DNA from: an uncultured Blautia sp.
GTDB lineage: Bacteria; Bacillota; Clostridia; Lachnospirales; Lachnospiraceae
Assembly (NCBI RefSeq): GCF_934424005.1
Contig: NZ_CAKRXI010000016.1
Location: 1 to 64,000 of the forward strand
Reading direction: 5' to 3'
DNA: 64,000 nucleotides
Numbering within the stretch: position 1 is the stretch's first letter; each line of letters starts with the position of its first letter. Positions 36,892 to 44,997 of this stretch are shown in pieces. A program made the translations under genes and the position numbers. Below the pieces are notes generated by a model that was given only the letters and a program-made list of their open reading frames with translations, ran no database searches and was not told where the DNA came from.

Positions 36892-38099
36892 TTATTCCAG
36901 TCTTCCTTCCTGCTGCTTCGCACTTCTGCCTCGATCACACCATCTGTCACAGAAATCTCCAACAGATCTCCGGAATGTACCTGTTCTGTGGATATAATTC
37001 CATTTCCCGCTCTGTCCGAAACAAAAGAGTATCCCTGATTTAATTTATACAAAGGAGACAGTCCTCTGTATCGTTCCAGATAGATTCCAAGCGTATGTCT
37101 TTCTTCTGCAATGCGGTTTTTCATTGCTCTTCGAAGTAATTCATCAAGATCAGCCAGACGCTGCCTGTTATCCCTGAGCTTTACTTCCGGGTTCAGATAC
37201 TGAAAACGTGTCTGATACTGCAGCAGCTGTGCACGGCCAAGTTCTGTCCTGCGCTGCATTGCCCTCTGCATACGGTCTCTGAGACCAGCAATATTCTGCA
37301 GTATCTGTCTGAAATCTGCCACTGCAAGTTCTGCAGCTGCCGAAGGTGTCGGGGCACGAAGATCCGCCACAAAATCTGCGATCGTAAAATCAGTTTCGTG
37401 GCCTACTGCCGAAATAATGGGCGTCCTGCACTCAAAGATAGCTCTGGCAACCTTTTCTTCATTAAATGCCCAGAGGTCTTCGATCGATCCACCGCCTCGT
37501 CCGACAATGATCACATCAACATCTGCCTGATCCAGCATATGGATTCCACGTACAATACTGTCCGCCGCTCCTTCTCCCTGTACAAGTGCCGGATACAAAA
37601 TGATCTGCAGATAAGGGTCACGTCTCAGTGAAATATTTCTTATATCCTGCACAGCCGCTCCCGTAGGCGCAGTAACGACTCCCAGCCTGTGGATAAAAGC
37701 CGGGATTGGCTGTTTGTACTCCTGTGCAAACATTCCCATCTCTTCAAGCTCTGCCTTCAATGCCAGAAATCTCTCATAAAGCGCACCTGCTCCTTCAAGT
37801 GAAATTTCTTTTGCATACAGCTGATATCTGCCATCCCTCTCATATACATCCACGGCACCACCTACTACGACACGGTCACCGTCTTTCATTCGAAATGCCA
37901 GTCCTCTTCTGTGCCCGGCGAACATTACACAGGAAAGCACTCCTGTCTCATCTTTCAGTGAAAAATAAATGTGTCCACTGGTATGATATTTGCAGTTGGA
38001 AACTTCTCCCTTTACATAAATCTTCTGCAGAATAAAATCCTGTGTAAACATATTCTTGACATATCGATTTATCTGGCCCACTGAAAAAATATTTTTCAT
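36888..38099 (-). CDS. xseA: Exodeoxyribonuclease VII large subunit
   Basis: 403 residues. An N-terminal OB fold (SVGQINRYVKNMF, then VKGEVSNCKYHTSGHIYF), a nuclease domain with GGGSIEDLWAFNEE and VGHETDFTIADF, and a C-terminal coiled coil. The enzyme degrades single-stranded DNA from both ends. Slightly shorter than the Escherichia coli protein but normal for clostridia. It starts six bases after the nusB stop. folD, which lies here in Bacillus, is missing. Confidence 0.97.
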   Translation of the reverse strand: MKNIFSVGQINRYVKNMFTQDFILQKIYVKGEVSNCKYHTSGHIYFSLKDETGVLSCVMFAGHRRGLAFRMKDGDRVVVGGAVDVYERDGRYQLYAKEISLEGAGALYERFLALKAELEEMGMFAQEYKQPIPAFIHRLGVVTAPTGAAVQDIRNISLRRDPYLQIILYPALVQGEGAADSIVRGIHMLDQADVDVIIVGRGGGSIEDLWAFNEEKVARAIFECRTPIISAVGHETDFTIADFVADLRAPTPSAAAELAVADFRQILQNIAGLRDRMQRAMQRRTELGRAQLLQYQTRFQYLNPEVKLRDNRQRLADLDELLRRAMKNRIAEERHTLGIYLERYRGLSPLYKLNQGYSFVSDRAGNGIISTEQVHSGDLLEISVTDGVIEAEVRSSRKEDWNK

Positions 38100-38104
38100 T
38101 TTTA

Positions 38105-38647
38105 TTATTCTGTGCCTTCTTCAGACGCTTTCTCAGTATTTTTCTGATCTTTGGAATCTTTTCCGTCCTTTTTGGATGAACGAATGATAATCTTTGCAGA
38201 ATGAGTCTGACGACGTGGTTTCTTATGTTCCTCGCCGGAGTCCTTCTTACCACTGGCGATTTTTCCAAGAATACCGTTAACAAAAGAGCCAGAGTCTTCC
38301 CCGCCAAAAAGTTTTGCCAGTTCTACTGCTTCGTTGATAGCAACTCCAACCGGTACTTCCTCATCCATTTTCATTTCATAAACAGCCAGGCGCAGTGCAG
38401 TCAGGTCAACACGGTTCATTCGTGTTGTCTTCCATCCACGGCTGTAATCATTCAGGATCTGGTCGATCTCATCCAGATGTTCCAGAATATGCTGGTATTT
38501 GTTCTGCATTGCTTCCTGATCTTTTTCTTCCAGTTCTCCAAGTGTATCAAAATACATGGAGACCTGATCTGACATTTCATTTTCAGAATTAAACTGTGTC
38601 ATAAACAGCAGTTTAAAAATATGTTCTCTCTGCTCGCTTCTTCGCAT
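38105..38647 (-). CDS. nusB: Transcription antitermination factor NusB with charged C-terminal tail
   Basis: 180 residues from the ATG at 38647, which has AGGAGG six bases upstream. The ORF start at 38701 would run through a terminator stem. Residues 1-130 are the all-helical NusB fold (RREHIFKLLF-like start, NRVDLTALRLAVYEM, VAINEAVELAKLFGGEDS, FVNGIL). NusB binds boxA RNA with NusE to help rRNA transcription. The last 48 or so residues are a Lys/Glu/Ser-rich tail not present in the usual 130-150 residue protein. Confidence 0.94.
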   Translation of the reverse strand: MRRSEQREHIFKLLFMTQFNSENEMSDQVSMYFDTLGELEEKDQEAMQNKYQHILEHLDEIDQILNDYSRGWKTTRMNRVDLTALRLAVYEMKMDEEVPVGVAINEAVELAKLFGGEDSGSFVNGILGKIASGKKDSGEEHKKPRRQTHSAKIIIRSSKKDGKDSKDQKNTEKASEEGTE

Positions 38648-38661
38648 GTTTCCTCCTAAAG

Positions 38662-38690
38662 AAAAAAGGAAAGGTTTACTTTCCTTTTTT
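38662..38690 (-). terminator. Terminator or attenuator between the Asp23 gene and nusB
   Basis: Perfect 12-bp inverted repeat AAAAAAGGAAAG / CTTTCCTTTTTT, five-base loop, ending in T6 on the minus strand. It is followed within a dozen bases by the nusB ribosome site, so part of the transcripts must read through, or nusB has another promoter. Confidence 0.7.
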
Positions 38691-38707
38691 CTCTCTTCCA
38701 ATTCCCT

Positions 38708-39088
38708 TTACTTATCGTTCTCCATATCAACACCTGCAATACGGATGTTTACATCTGCTACTTCCAGTCCTGTCATATTCTCAATGGATGATTTAACTTT
38801 GTCCTGAACTTTCTTGCTGACTTCCAGAATGTTCTTTCCAAATTCAATATTCAGAGTAAGATCCACAGTAACCACACCTTCCAGTACAGTGATCTTAACA
38901 CCTTTTGAAAGATTCTTGACGCCAAGCTTGCTTACCAGTTCATTGGTGATATTTCCTTCCATGGAAGCAACACCCTCAACTTCTGTGGCTGCAAGTCCTG
39001 CGATAACAGTTACTACTTCATCAGCGATCTTAACTTCGCCAATCCCACCTACATCCTGTAATTTATAAGTTGTTCTTTTTTCTGCCAT
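38708..39088 (-). CDS. Asp23/Gls24 family protein (YqhY-like)
   Basis: 126 residues. GIGEVKIADEVVTVIAGLAATEVEGV and VNIRIAGVDM are the typical start and end of the Asp23/Gls24 fold, here shown in pieces. Its place before nusB equals that of yqhY in Bacillus, where the protein affects acetyl-CoA carboxylase. accB and accC are not in this window. Cytoplasmic, no signal peptide. GGAGG precedes the start. Confidence 0.92.
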   Translation of the reverse strand: MAEKRTTYKLQDVGGIGEVKIADEVVTVIAGLAATEVEGVASMEGNITNELVSKLGVKNLSKGVKITVLEGVVTVDLTLNIEFGKNILEVSKKVQDKVKSSIENMTGLEVADVNIRIAGVDMENDK

Positions 39089-39122
39089 TCCAATTCCTCC
39101 TGCGGATTTCGAATCGAATATT

Positions 39123-39149
39123 GTTATTGTTCACTCTGTTCACAATAAC
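39123..39149. repeat. Short palindrome resembling the end of the hom-leader element
   Basis: GTTATTG / CAATAAC arms around TTCACTCTGTTCA. About 17 of 21 positions match the 6752-6774 segment at the end of the element near hom when read on the minus strand. It lies upstream of the Asp23 gene. Confidence 0.4.
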
Positions 39150-39207
39150 GAATCTGTCAATCATTTATAGGCTTAGTATATCAAATCTGACTGCAAAATA
39201 AAAGCGT

Positions 39208-40797
39208 TTATTTACTGAATTCTGTCAGCACCAGATCTGGATTACGGTCTTCTGTCATGCCTACACTCCATGCGTTTACAAACAGAAGCAGTGGATTGCC
39301 TTTCAGGTCGGTGACCTTCTTCATATCGGAAGTTCCGACAATCTTGGCAACATCAACTTCTTCTTTATTTGCGATCCAGCGGATATGCTCATATGGCAGA
39401 TTTTCCAGACGGATTTCCACATTATATTCATTCTCGAGACGATATTTCAACACATCAAACTGAAGGACACCAACAACACCGACAATAATCTCTTCCATAC
39501 CTGTATTAAACTCCTGGAAGATCTGGATTGCACCTTCCTGTGCGATCTGGTTGATTCCCTTAACAAACTGTTTACGCTTCATGGTATCGATCTGACGAAC
39601 TCTTGCAAAATGCTCCGGTGCAAAAGTCGGAATCCCTTCAAATGCAAATTTCTTTCCAGGTGCACAGATCGTATCCCCGATAGAAAAAATGCCCGGATCA
39701 AATACTCCGATAATATCTCCTGCATATGCCTCATCTACCACATGACGAGATTCTGCCATCATCTGCTGTGGCTGAAGAAGACGCATCTTCTTATCCCCCT
39801 GCACATGGTAAACTTCCTGGGAAGCATCAAATTTGCCGGAACAGATTCTCATAAATGCGATTCTGTCTCGATGTGCTTTATTCATATTTGCCTGAATCTT
39901 AAATACAAATGCTGAGAAATCATCTGACATCGGATCAATCTCGCCTTCATCAGATACTCTCGGAAGCGGTGATGTTGTCATCTTGAGGAAATGTTCCAGA
40001 AATGTTTCCACACCAAAGTTTGTCAGCGCAGAACCAAAAAAGACAGGTGTCATATTTCCTTTGCTTACCTGTTCCTGATCAAAATCCACACTCGCTCCAT
40101 CCAGAAGTTCGATTTCTTCCATCAGCTGTTCTCTCTGATCCGGATCCACAATATCATCCAGCCGTGCATCATCAATGTCAATTTCTTCGATCACACCCTC
40201 CTTGGTTCCTTTCTGTGTATCAGAGAAAGTCAGGACTTTATGTGTATTACGATCATAAACTCCGCGGAATTTTTTACCGGAACCGATCGGCCAGTTGATC
40301 GGACATGTTGCGATTCCGAGTTCTTTTTCTATTTCATCCAGAAGATCAAACGTATCATTTGCATCTCTGTCCATTTTGTTGATAAAAGTAAAAATAGGAA
40401 TATGACGCATAACGCAGACTTTGAAGAGTTTTCTGGTCTGTGCCTCTACACCCTTACTTCCATCAATAACCATGACAGCTGAATCAGCAGCCATCAGTGT
40501 ACGGTAAGTATCTTCAGAGAAATCCTGATGTCCCGGAGTATCCAGGATATTGATACAATAACCATCATAATGAAACTGCAGTACAGATGAAGTTACAGAA
40601 ATACCTCTCTCTTTCTCTATTTCCATCCAGTCAGATACTGCATGGCGGGCTGTAGCTTTTCCCTTAACACTTCCTGCCAGATTAATGGCGCCTCCATACA
40701 GCAGGAATTTCTCTGTCAGAGTTGTCTTACCTGCATCTGGGTGGGAGATAATGGCAAAGGTTCTTCTTTTTTCTATTTCTTTCGCATACTTAGACAC
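39208..40797 (-). CDS. prfC: Peptide chain release factor 3
   Basis: 529 residues from a GTG at 40797, with AGGAGG six bases upstream and the family start SKYAKEIEKRRTFAI. The reading frame is open to 40830 but without a ribosome site. GTPase motifs: SHPDAGKTTLTEK (P-loop), DTPGHQDF, NKMDRD. The factor removes RF1 and RF2 from the ribosome after termination. A consensus promoter lies at 40856-40885, so it is its own unit between the spoIIIA operon and the Asp23 gene. Confidence 0.97.
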   Translation of the reverse strand: MSKYAKEIEKRRTFAIISHPDAGKTTLTEKFLLYGGAINLAGSVKGKATARHAVSDWMEIEKERGISVTSSVLQFHYDGYCINILDTPGHQDFSEDTYRTLMAADSAVMVIDGSKGVEAQTRKLFKVCVMRHIPIFTFINKMDRDANDTFDLLDEIEKELGIATCPINWPIGSGKKFRGVYDRNTHKVLTFSDTQKGTKEGVIEEIDIDDARLDDIVDPDQREQLMEEIELLDGASVDFDQEQVSKGNMTPVFFGSALTNFGVETFLEHFLKMTTSPLPRVSDEGEIDPMSDDFSAFVFKIQANMNKAHRDRIAFMRICSGKFDASQEVYHVQGDKKMRLLQPQQMMAESRHVVDEAYAGDIIGVFDPGIFSIGDTICAPGKKFAFEGIPTFAPEHFARVRQIDTMKRKQFVKGINQIAQEGAIQIFQEFNTGMEEIIVGVVGVLQFDVLKYRLENEYNVEIRLENLPYEHIRWIANKEEVDVAKIVGTSDMKKVTDLKGNPLLLFVNAWSVGMTEDRNPDLVLTEFSK

Positions 40798-40855
40798 GTT
40801 TTTCCTCCTGTCTATTATCTGTTTTCTCAATTTTCCAATTTCTATACAACTTTTT

Positions 40856-40885
40856 ATTCTAGTATATCAAATACCCTGATGTCAA
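40856..40885 (-). promoter_or_regulatory. Sigma-A promoter of prfC
   Basis: TTGACA (40880-40885), 18-base spacer, TAGAAT (40856-40861) on the minus strand. The -35 sits right after the T-run of the spoIIIA terminator. Confidence 0.6.
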
Positions 40886-40886
40886 G

Positions 40887-40932
40887 AAAAAAAGGGAAGA
40901 ACTGCCCGGCTCAGAAGTCCGGACAGTTACCC
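40887..40932 (-). terminator. Terminator of the spoIIIA operon
   Basis: Long stem AGGGTAACTGTCCGG / CCGGGCAGTTCTTCCCT with small internal loops, then T7 on the minus strand, 38 bases after the spoIIIAH stop. Confidence 0.85.
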
Positions 40933-40970
40933 TGCAGGATACGGTCTGCAAATAACAATACAGACACATT

Positions 40971-41717
40971 TTAATCATAGATTCCTTCCGTAACAATATC
41001 TTCTCCTGAAGTTTCCTGCTCCCTGTATGTATCAGTTTGCTGCTCATCCGTCTTCTCTTCAGCATCACTTTCCGATGTCGTATCTGCTGCTTCGTCATTT
41101 GATTCATTTAATGGCGTGATCACAATATTTTCCGGTGTGATTCCTGTCTTTCTTTTTACAATATCTTCAATCTGTGCACGCTGTGCATCTTCCAGCTCAG
41201 CCTCCGGAACAACCACATCTGCAGTCTCACCCGTCAGATTAACGATTGCATTTTCAAATCCTTTCGCCTCCAGAAGCATTTCTGCGGCAGCTTCCTTTTC
41301 GGATATTTCAGTCATCTGCACCATCGTATTTACTGCCTCCTGTTTCTGCTCATCTCCAACCTCTGTATTGTTCAGGATCTCCTGAAGATCCGCTTTACTC
41401 TGAGAGCGAACCTGTTCTCTTGATAATTTTGCCTGTGCTGCAAAATCTGATGCTCCTGTAAGGACTGCTTCTCCCGGCGTACTGCTTCCATCTGGTACTT
41501 CCGCAGTCTCCGCAGCAGTCTCTGCATTTTCATCTGCTACCGCTGTTTCATCGCTCAGATCATACTCTACCTGGTCCAGGATACTGCTATTGTCCGTGCT
41601 TGCCTCTTTATCACCAATTCCCAAATCTACATCTGCAAAGTTCAAATACCCGGCTACGGCGATCAGAATTGCCAGAGATGTAATGATCACCTGATTTTTT
41701 CTGAATATTTTTTTCAC
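40971..41717 (-). CDS. spoIIIAH: Stage III sporulation protein AH
   Basis: 248 residues. One N-terminal membrane segment (about 8-28), an acidic linker, and a C-terminal ring-building domain (about 90-205: AKLSREQVRSQSK, EKEAAAEMLLEAKGFENAIVNL in parts, VVVPEAEL). It ends with an acidic, disordered tail. SpoIIIAH in the mother cell pairs with SpoIIQ of the forespore to form the feeding-tube channel. Last gene of the operon, followed by a strong terminator. Confidence 0.96.
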   Translation of the reverse strand: MKKIFRKNQVIITSLAILIAVAGYLNFADVDLGIGDKEASTDNSSILDQVEYDLSDETAVADENAETAAETAEVPDGSSTPGEAVLTGASDFAAQAKLSREQVRSQSKADLQEILNNTEVGDEQKQEAVNTMVQMTEISEKEAAAEMLLEAKGFENAIVNLTGETADVVVPEAELEDAQRAQIEDIVKRKTGITPENIVITPLNESNDEAADTTSESDAEEKTDEQQTDTYREQETSGEDIVTEGIYD

Positions 41718-41728
41718 GTCTTAACTCC

Positions 41729-42169
41729 TCATTTCATTTTCATTATTCTAATTTTATGAGCATCTATCTGAAATAATGCCATTACTGCTTCCTGTATTTT
41801 CCTGACTGTCACAGAATTATCTGCTCCTTCTGCAACGATCAGCACTCCGTTAACTTCATTTCCTGCTGAGCCATACAGTCCCTGCCCGCTCTCCGTCATC
41901 AGCATTACCTTTACATTTCCTACACCTTCAACATTTTTCAAAAGATCTTCCAGTTTCATCTCAAGATCTGTCCTGGTTTCCATATTTTCTCCTGTCGTAG
42001 CTGAAAAATTCTGATTTTCTTTTTCAGTTTCTGTTTTCGATATGGGAAATGCGATTACCATCAGCAAAAGACCCAGAAGCAGAATCACCAGCCACTGTTG
42101 TCTGTTCATCTTTCCCCATAAGAAACTGACAGTTTTTTTCTTTGATTCCGAAGTCCCTGGCAAGTCCAT
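41729..42169 (-). CDS. spoIIIAG: Stage III sporulation protein AG
   Basis: 146 residues. A basic N-terminal segment, one membrane helix (about 25-43) and a ring-building domain with LLKNVEGVGNVKVMLMTES. Bacillus SpoIIIAG forms a large 30-fold ring in the channel. The ATG at 42169 has AGGGG eight bases upstream and overlaps spoIIIAF by 146 bases. An internal ATG at 42109 has a GGGGAAAG site very close to it and would still overlap by 86 bases. The longer form fits the family better. Confidence 0.9.
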   Translation of the reverse strand: MDLPGTSESKKKTVSFLWGKMNRQQWLVILLLGLLLMVIAFPISKTETEKENQNFSATTGENMETRTDLEMKLEDLLKNVEGVGNVKVMLMTESGQGLYGSAGNEVNGVLIVAEGADNSVTVRKIQEAVMALFQIDAHKIRIMKMK

Positions 42170-42599
42170 CCCGGATTCCCCTTTCCTGCTCCTGTGTAAT
42201 GTTTTCCGCTGTACTGATCACCGCCGTAATCTGATCTCCATTTATATGTACGACGATATCCTCTGTTTCTATTCCATTTTCCTTGCATTTTTTCAAAATT
42301 TCTTTTTGCAGCTCCCTGCTGTAATTCTCCTGCAGGTAAAGTACCTGGAGATTTTCTGTATTTTTTTCTTCCAGTGCCGTCATTTCTTCCTGATAATTCA
42401 ATCGAAATTCCTGCAGCAATTTTTCCCCATTTCCAAACAGGTTAAAAACAGGTGTGCTTAAAATGTAGATCAGAAGGATTCCCATGAAAGAACGAATATA
42501 GCGTTCATATTTCACATCCGGCACCAGATGGAGCACTGCCGAAAAGACAATATAGAAAAAAGCAATCGTTTTTACCCATCGATAAATTTCCTCTTTCAT
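42024..42599 (-). CDS. spoIIIAF: Stage III sporulation protein AF
   Basis: 191 residues. Two membrane helices in the first 55 residues (IAFFYIVFSAVLHLVP, then GILLIYILSTPVFNLF), a short coiled region, and a ring-building-like domain with ENGIETEDIVVHINGDQITAV in parts. Start overlaps the spoIIIAE stop by four bases. The last 48 residues are coded in DNA shared with spoIIIAG in another frame. They are polar and poorly conserved in look. Confidence 0.92.
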   Translation of the reverse strand: MKEEIYRWVKTIAFFYIVFSAVLHLVPDVKYERYIRSFMGILLIYILSTPVFNLFGNGEKLLQEFRLNYQEEMTALEEKNTENLQVLYLQENYSRELQKEILKKCKENGIETEDIVVHINGDQITAVISTAENITQEQERGIRDGLARDFGIKEKNCQFLMGKDEQTTVAGDSASGSFADGNRISHIENRN

Positions 42600-43873
42600 C
42601 CGCTTCCTCCAATCCCGGTCATCAAAATAACAAAATCAAGGATACATAAAATCTCTGCCGTAAAAAGAATACGCAGGAGCAATGCACAGCCTTCTCCCAT
42701 CGTTGCAAGTGAATCTACGATCCTTTTTTCCGAGACCGGCTGCGCTATTGCTGCCAGAAATCGATAGAGCAGGGACAAAATTCCATAGTGGATCACCGGG
42801 CCGGCCCCTGCTGCCACAAAAGCAAACAGTATAACAACTCCAAGACAGTTTCTCACAAGCACCGCACTTGTCAGTACCAGCTCTGTAACCATGTTCACTG
42901 CATTCCCCACTCCCGGCAGCGCACCTGCTGCCTTTCCCAGTGCGCTTCTTTTTAAAGTATCCATTATCGGAGCAATAAGCCCTCGCACAACCTGCAGTCC
43001 CACTACCATACCAAGAAGTGTTTTCAAGCCCCAACTCACTGCAGTGTCCAGAAGTTCCGCCATTTTTCCAAGCATTTCCTCTTTTGACAGATTGTTGATC
43101 AGCGATATCAGCACATACAGGCACGCTCCCGGAAATAGAAGATTCAATATTACTTCCTGGATCAGCCAGGTAAGGATTAGAACCCCCTCGTAAAAGACCG
43201 CCGCCGTCGAACTCCCTGCCGCTATTGATATTGTCAGGAAATATGCCGGGGCAAGTCCTCTCATAAATTCTGCCATCCATGTAATCGTCTGCTGCACGGA
43301 CCTGGTAATAGATGAAAAAGAATCCATCAGCAGAATAAACAGCAGCAAATAGACAATATAAAAACAGATATCTCCGATCTGTCCGCTCTCAAAAACATCT
43401 GCAAAATTCGCCAGCACAGCAGATAATAAAATAAGAAGCAGTATTTTTATCAGAAGACTCTTTTCCTTTTCCAGACCGGAAAATAAAAAACTGTGCAACA
43501 TCTCCTGCACAGTATCTTCAGATAATACCTTTTCTCCTTTTATCAGACCATCCAGCATGTCCTTCATGGAAAAGCTTTCTTCTCCGAGCATCTGATCCAG
43601 CATCCTTTGCACCTGTGAAAGATCAAGTTCTTCAAGGATATCCGATACCGTGCCGGCTTCCGTCTGCGTTATCTTTTCTTTCTCTGTCTCTCCTGAATTA
43701 TTTTCAGTCTCTGTATTCTCTGACTGACTTTCAGCTGCCTGACAGATAATACTTCCCGATATCAGATTCGAAATTTTCAGATCCGCCAGATTCATCAGTA
43801 ATACGAGCATTCCTATCATAACTGGTGCATATTTTTTTCCACGCCATCTTCTGCTCTGTTTTCGGCGCTTCAT
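42596..43873 (-). CDS. spoIIIAE: Stage III sporulation protein AE
   Basis: 425 residues. A signal-like first helix, an acidic linker (residues 50-80), then about eight membrane segments. It forms the membrane part of the mother-cell channel with AB, AC, AD and AF. LGKAAGALPGVGNAVN and LSAVLANFADVF match the family. Its ATG overlaps the spoIIIAD stop and its stop overlaps the spoIIIAF start. Confidence 0.95.
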   Translation of the reverse strand: MKRRKQSRRWRGKKYAPVMIGMLVLLMNLADLKISNLISGSIICQAAESQSENTETENNSGETEKEKITQTEAGTVSDILEELDLSQVQRMLDQMLGEESFSMKDMLDGLIKGEKVLSEDTVQEMLHSFLFSGLEKEKSLLIKILLLILLSAVLANFADVFESGQIGDICFYIVYLLLFILLMDSFSSITRSVQQTITWMAEFMRGLAPAYFLTISIAAGSSTAAVFYEGVLILTWLIQEVILNLLFPGACLYVLISLINNLSKEEMLGKMAELLDTAVSWGLKTLLGMVVGLQVVRGLIAPIMDTLKRSALGKAAGALPGVGNAVNMVTELVLTSAVLVRNCLGVVILFAFVAAGAGPVIHYGILSLLYRFLAAIAQPVSEKRIVDSLATMGEGCALLLRILFTAEILCILDFVILMTGIGGSG

Positions 43874-44256
43874 CCCAGAAACTCCTGAATCGTTTCCAGC
43901 AATGCCATCAGTACGGGAATACTCAGAACCATGACAGATAATTTACAAAAAAGTTCAATCTGTGAAGCAGTTGCCTGATGTCCTGCATCTTTACAGATCC
44001 CAGCAGAAAACTGCCCGATATATGTAATTCCTATCATTTTGATCAGCGTGAGAAAATATTCCGGATCCACTGACAGACTCTGCTGTATTTTTCCAATCAT
44101 CCGGAAAAGATACTCCAGTTTATCCACAGCCAGTCCCAGAATTATGATGCCTATCCCCATCGTTATGAACGAAACATATTCCGTTCTTGTTCCTTTCAGA
44201 AAAAAGCCAAGCACTACACCGCAGATTCCCAGCAGAGATATTCTGATAATATCCAC
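43870..44256 (-). CDS. spoIIIAD: Stage III sporulation protein AD
   Basis: 128 residues with four hydrophobic segments. IGITYIGQFSAGICKDAGHQATASQIE, seen in parts, is the conserved stretch of SpoIIIAD. It is a paralogue of SpoIIIAC. Role: membrane part of the SpoIIIA channel. Fourteen bases after spoIIIAC, with AAAGGAG before the start. Confidence 0.95.
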   Translation of the reverse strand: MDIIRISLLGICGVVLGFFLKGTRTEYVSFITMGIGIIILGLAVDKLEYLFRMIGKIQQSLSVDPEYFLTLIKMIGITYIGQFSAGICKDAGHQATASQIELFCKLSVMVLSIPVLMALLETIQEFLG

Positions 44257-44270
44257 GTTTTCTGCTCCTT

Positions 44271-44465
44271 TCAGATTACAAATAACTTCTGGATGTTCTG
44301 AAACAGCTCATAAATATACGGAACGATCCAAAACAGAACGATCAACAAACCCGCAAGGCTTACCATAAAAGCCTGCTCATCCCTGCCACTGTGTTTCAAT
44401 ACCTGAGAAAGAATGGAAACAAGTATCCCAACTGCCGCAATCTTAAATATGATCGTAACTTCCAT
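44271..44465 (-). CDS. spoIIIAC: Stage III sporulation protein AC
   Basis: 64 residues, two membrane helices. FKIAAVGILVSILSQVLKHSGRDEQAF, given in parts, is the highly conserved family core. GGAGAAAGGAG precedes the start. Complete and of normal size. Confidence 0.95.
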   Translation of the reverse strand: MEVTIIFKIAAVGILVSILSQVLKHSGRDEQAFMVSLAGLLIVLFWIVPYIYELFQNIQKLFVI

Positions 44466-44485
44466 TCTCTCTCCTTTCTCCGGAA

Positions 44486-44984
44486 TTACCAGAATAATAT
44501 TGCAAGCATGATGCCCCCCATAGCACCGAGACTTCGGTATATTTTTTTCTTTTCCTCTTTATCTTTCCGCAGGTTTTGTAAAAGATAAAGAAAATCTGTT
44601 TCATATAATTCCAGCTGCCGAATCTGCATTTCCCGGTCCAGATAGCCAAGTTTCTCTCCCAGCAGACTTATTTTTCTCCGTTCATCATCATCGAGTTTTA
44701 AATCTGCAAGGTAATTTTCTGTACAATTTTGAAAAATCACGCTGAGTTTCTCTTCTGTGTTAGCTTCTATACATGCAGCCACCCTTTCCAAAAACTCCTC
44801 GTATCTTCCCCGGCATCGATATGCCGTATCGCGAAGCGCATCCGGAAGTGAGCTGTTTCCGCACCGTATCTCTCCTTTCAGACATAAAATAACCTGCAAA
44901 AAGTCTTCAAGATTTTTCTCATGCAGCGTAAGTTCTCTGCTTTTTAAGTATCCCAGTCCTGCGGACGCAAAGATAATAAGGACA
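44486..44984 (-). CDS. spoIIIAB: Stage III sporulation protein AB
   Basis: About 166-172 residues; the frame is open to the ATG at 45004, which overlaps the spoIIIAA stop (44998) and is the likely true start, so read the gene as 44486-45004. One N-terminal helix (LVGAVLIIFASAGLGYL) and one at the C-terminus enclose a helical domain (LTLHEKNLEDFLQVILCLKGEI in parts) related to type II secretion proteins. The end IYRSLGAMGGIMLAILFW is typical. Confidence 0.9.
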
Positions 44985-44997
44985 GCTCCCACCAGTT

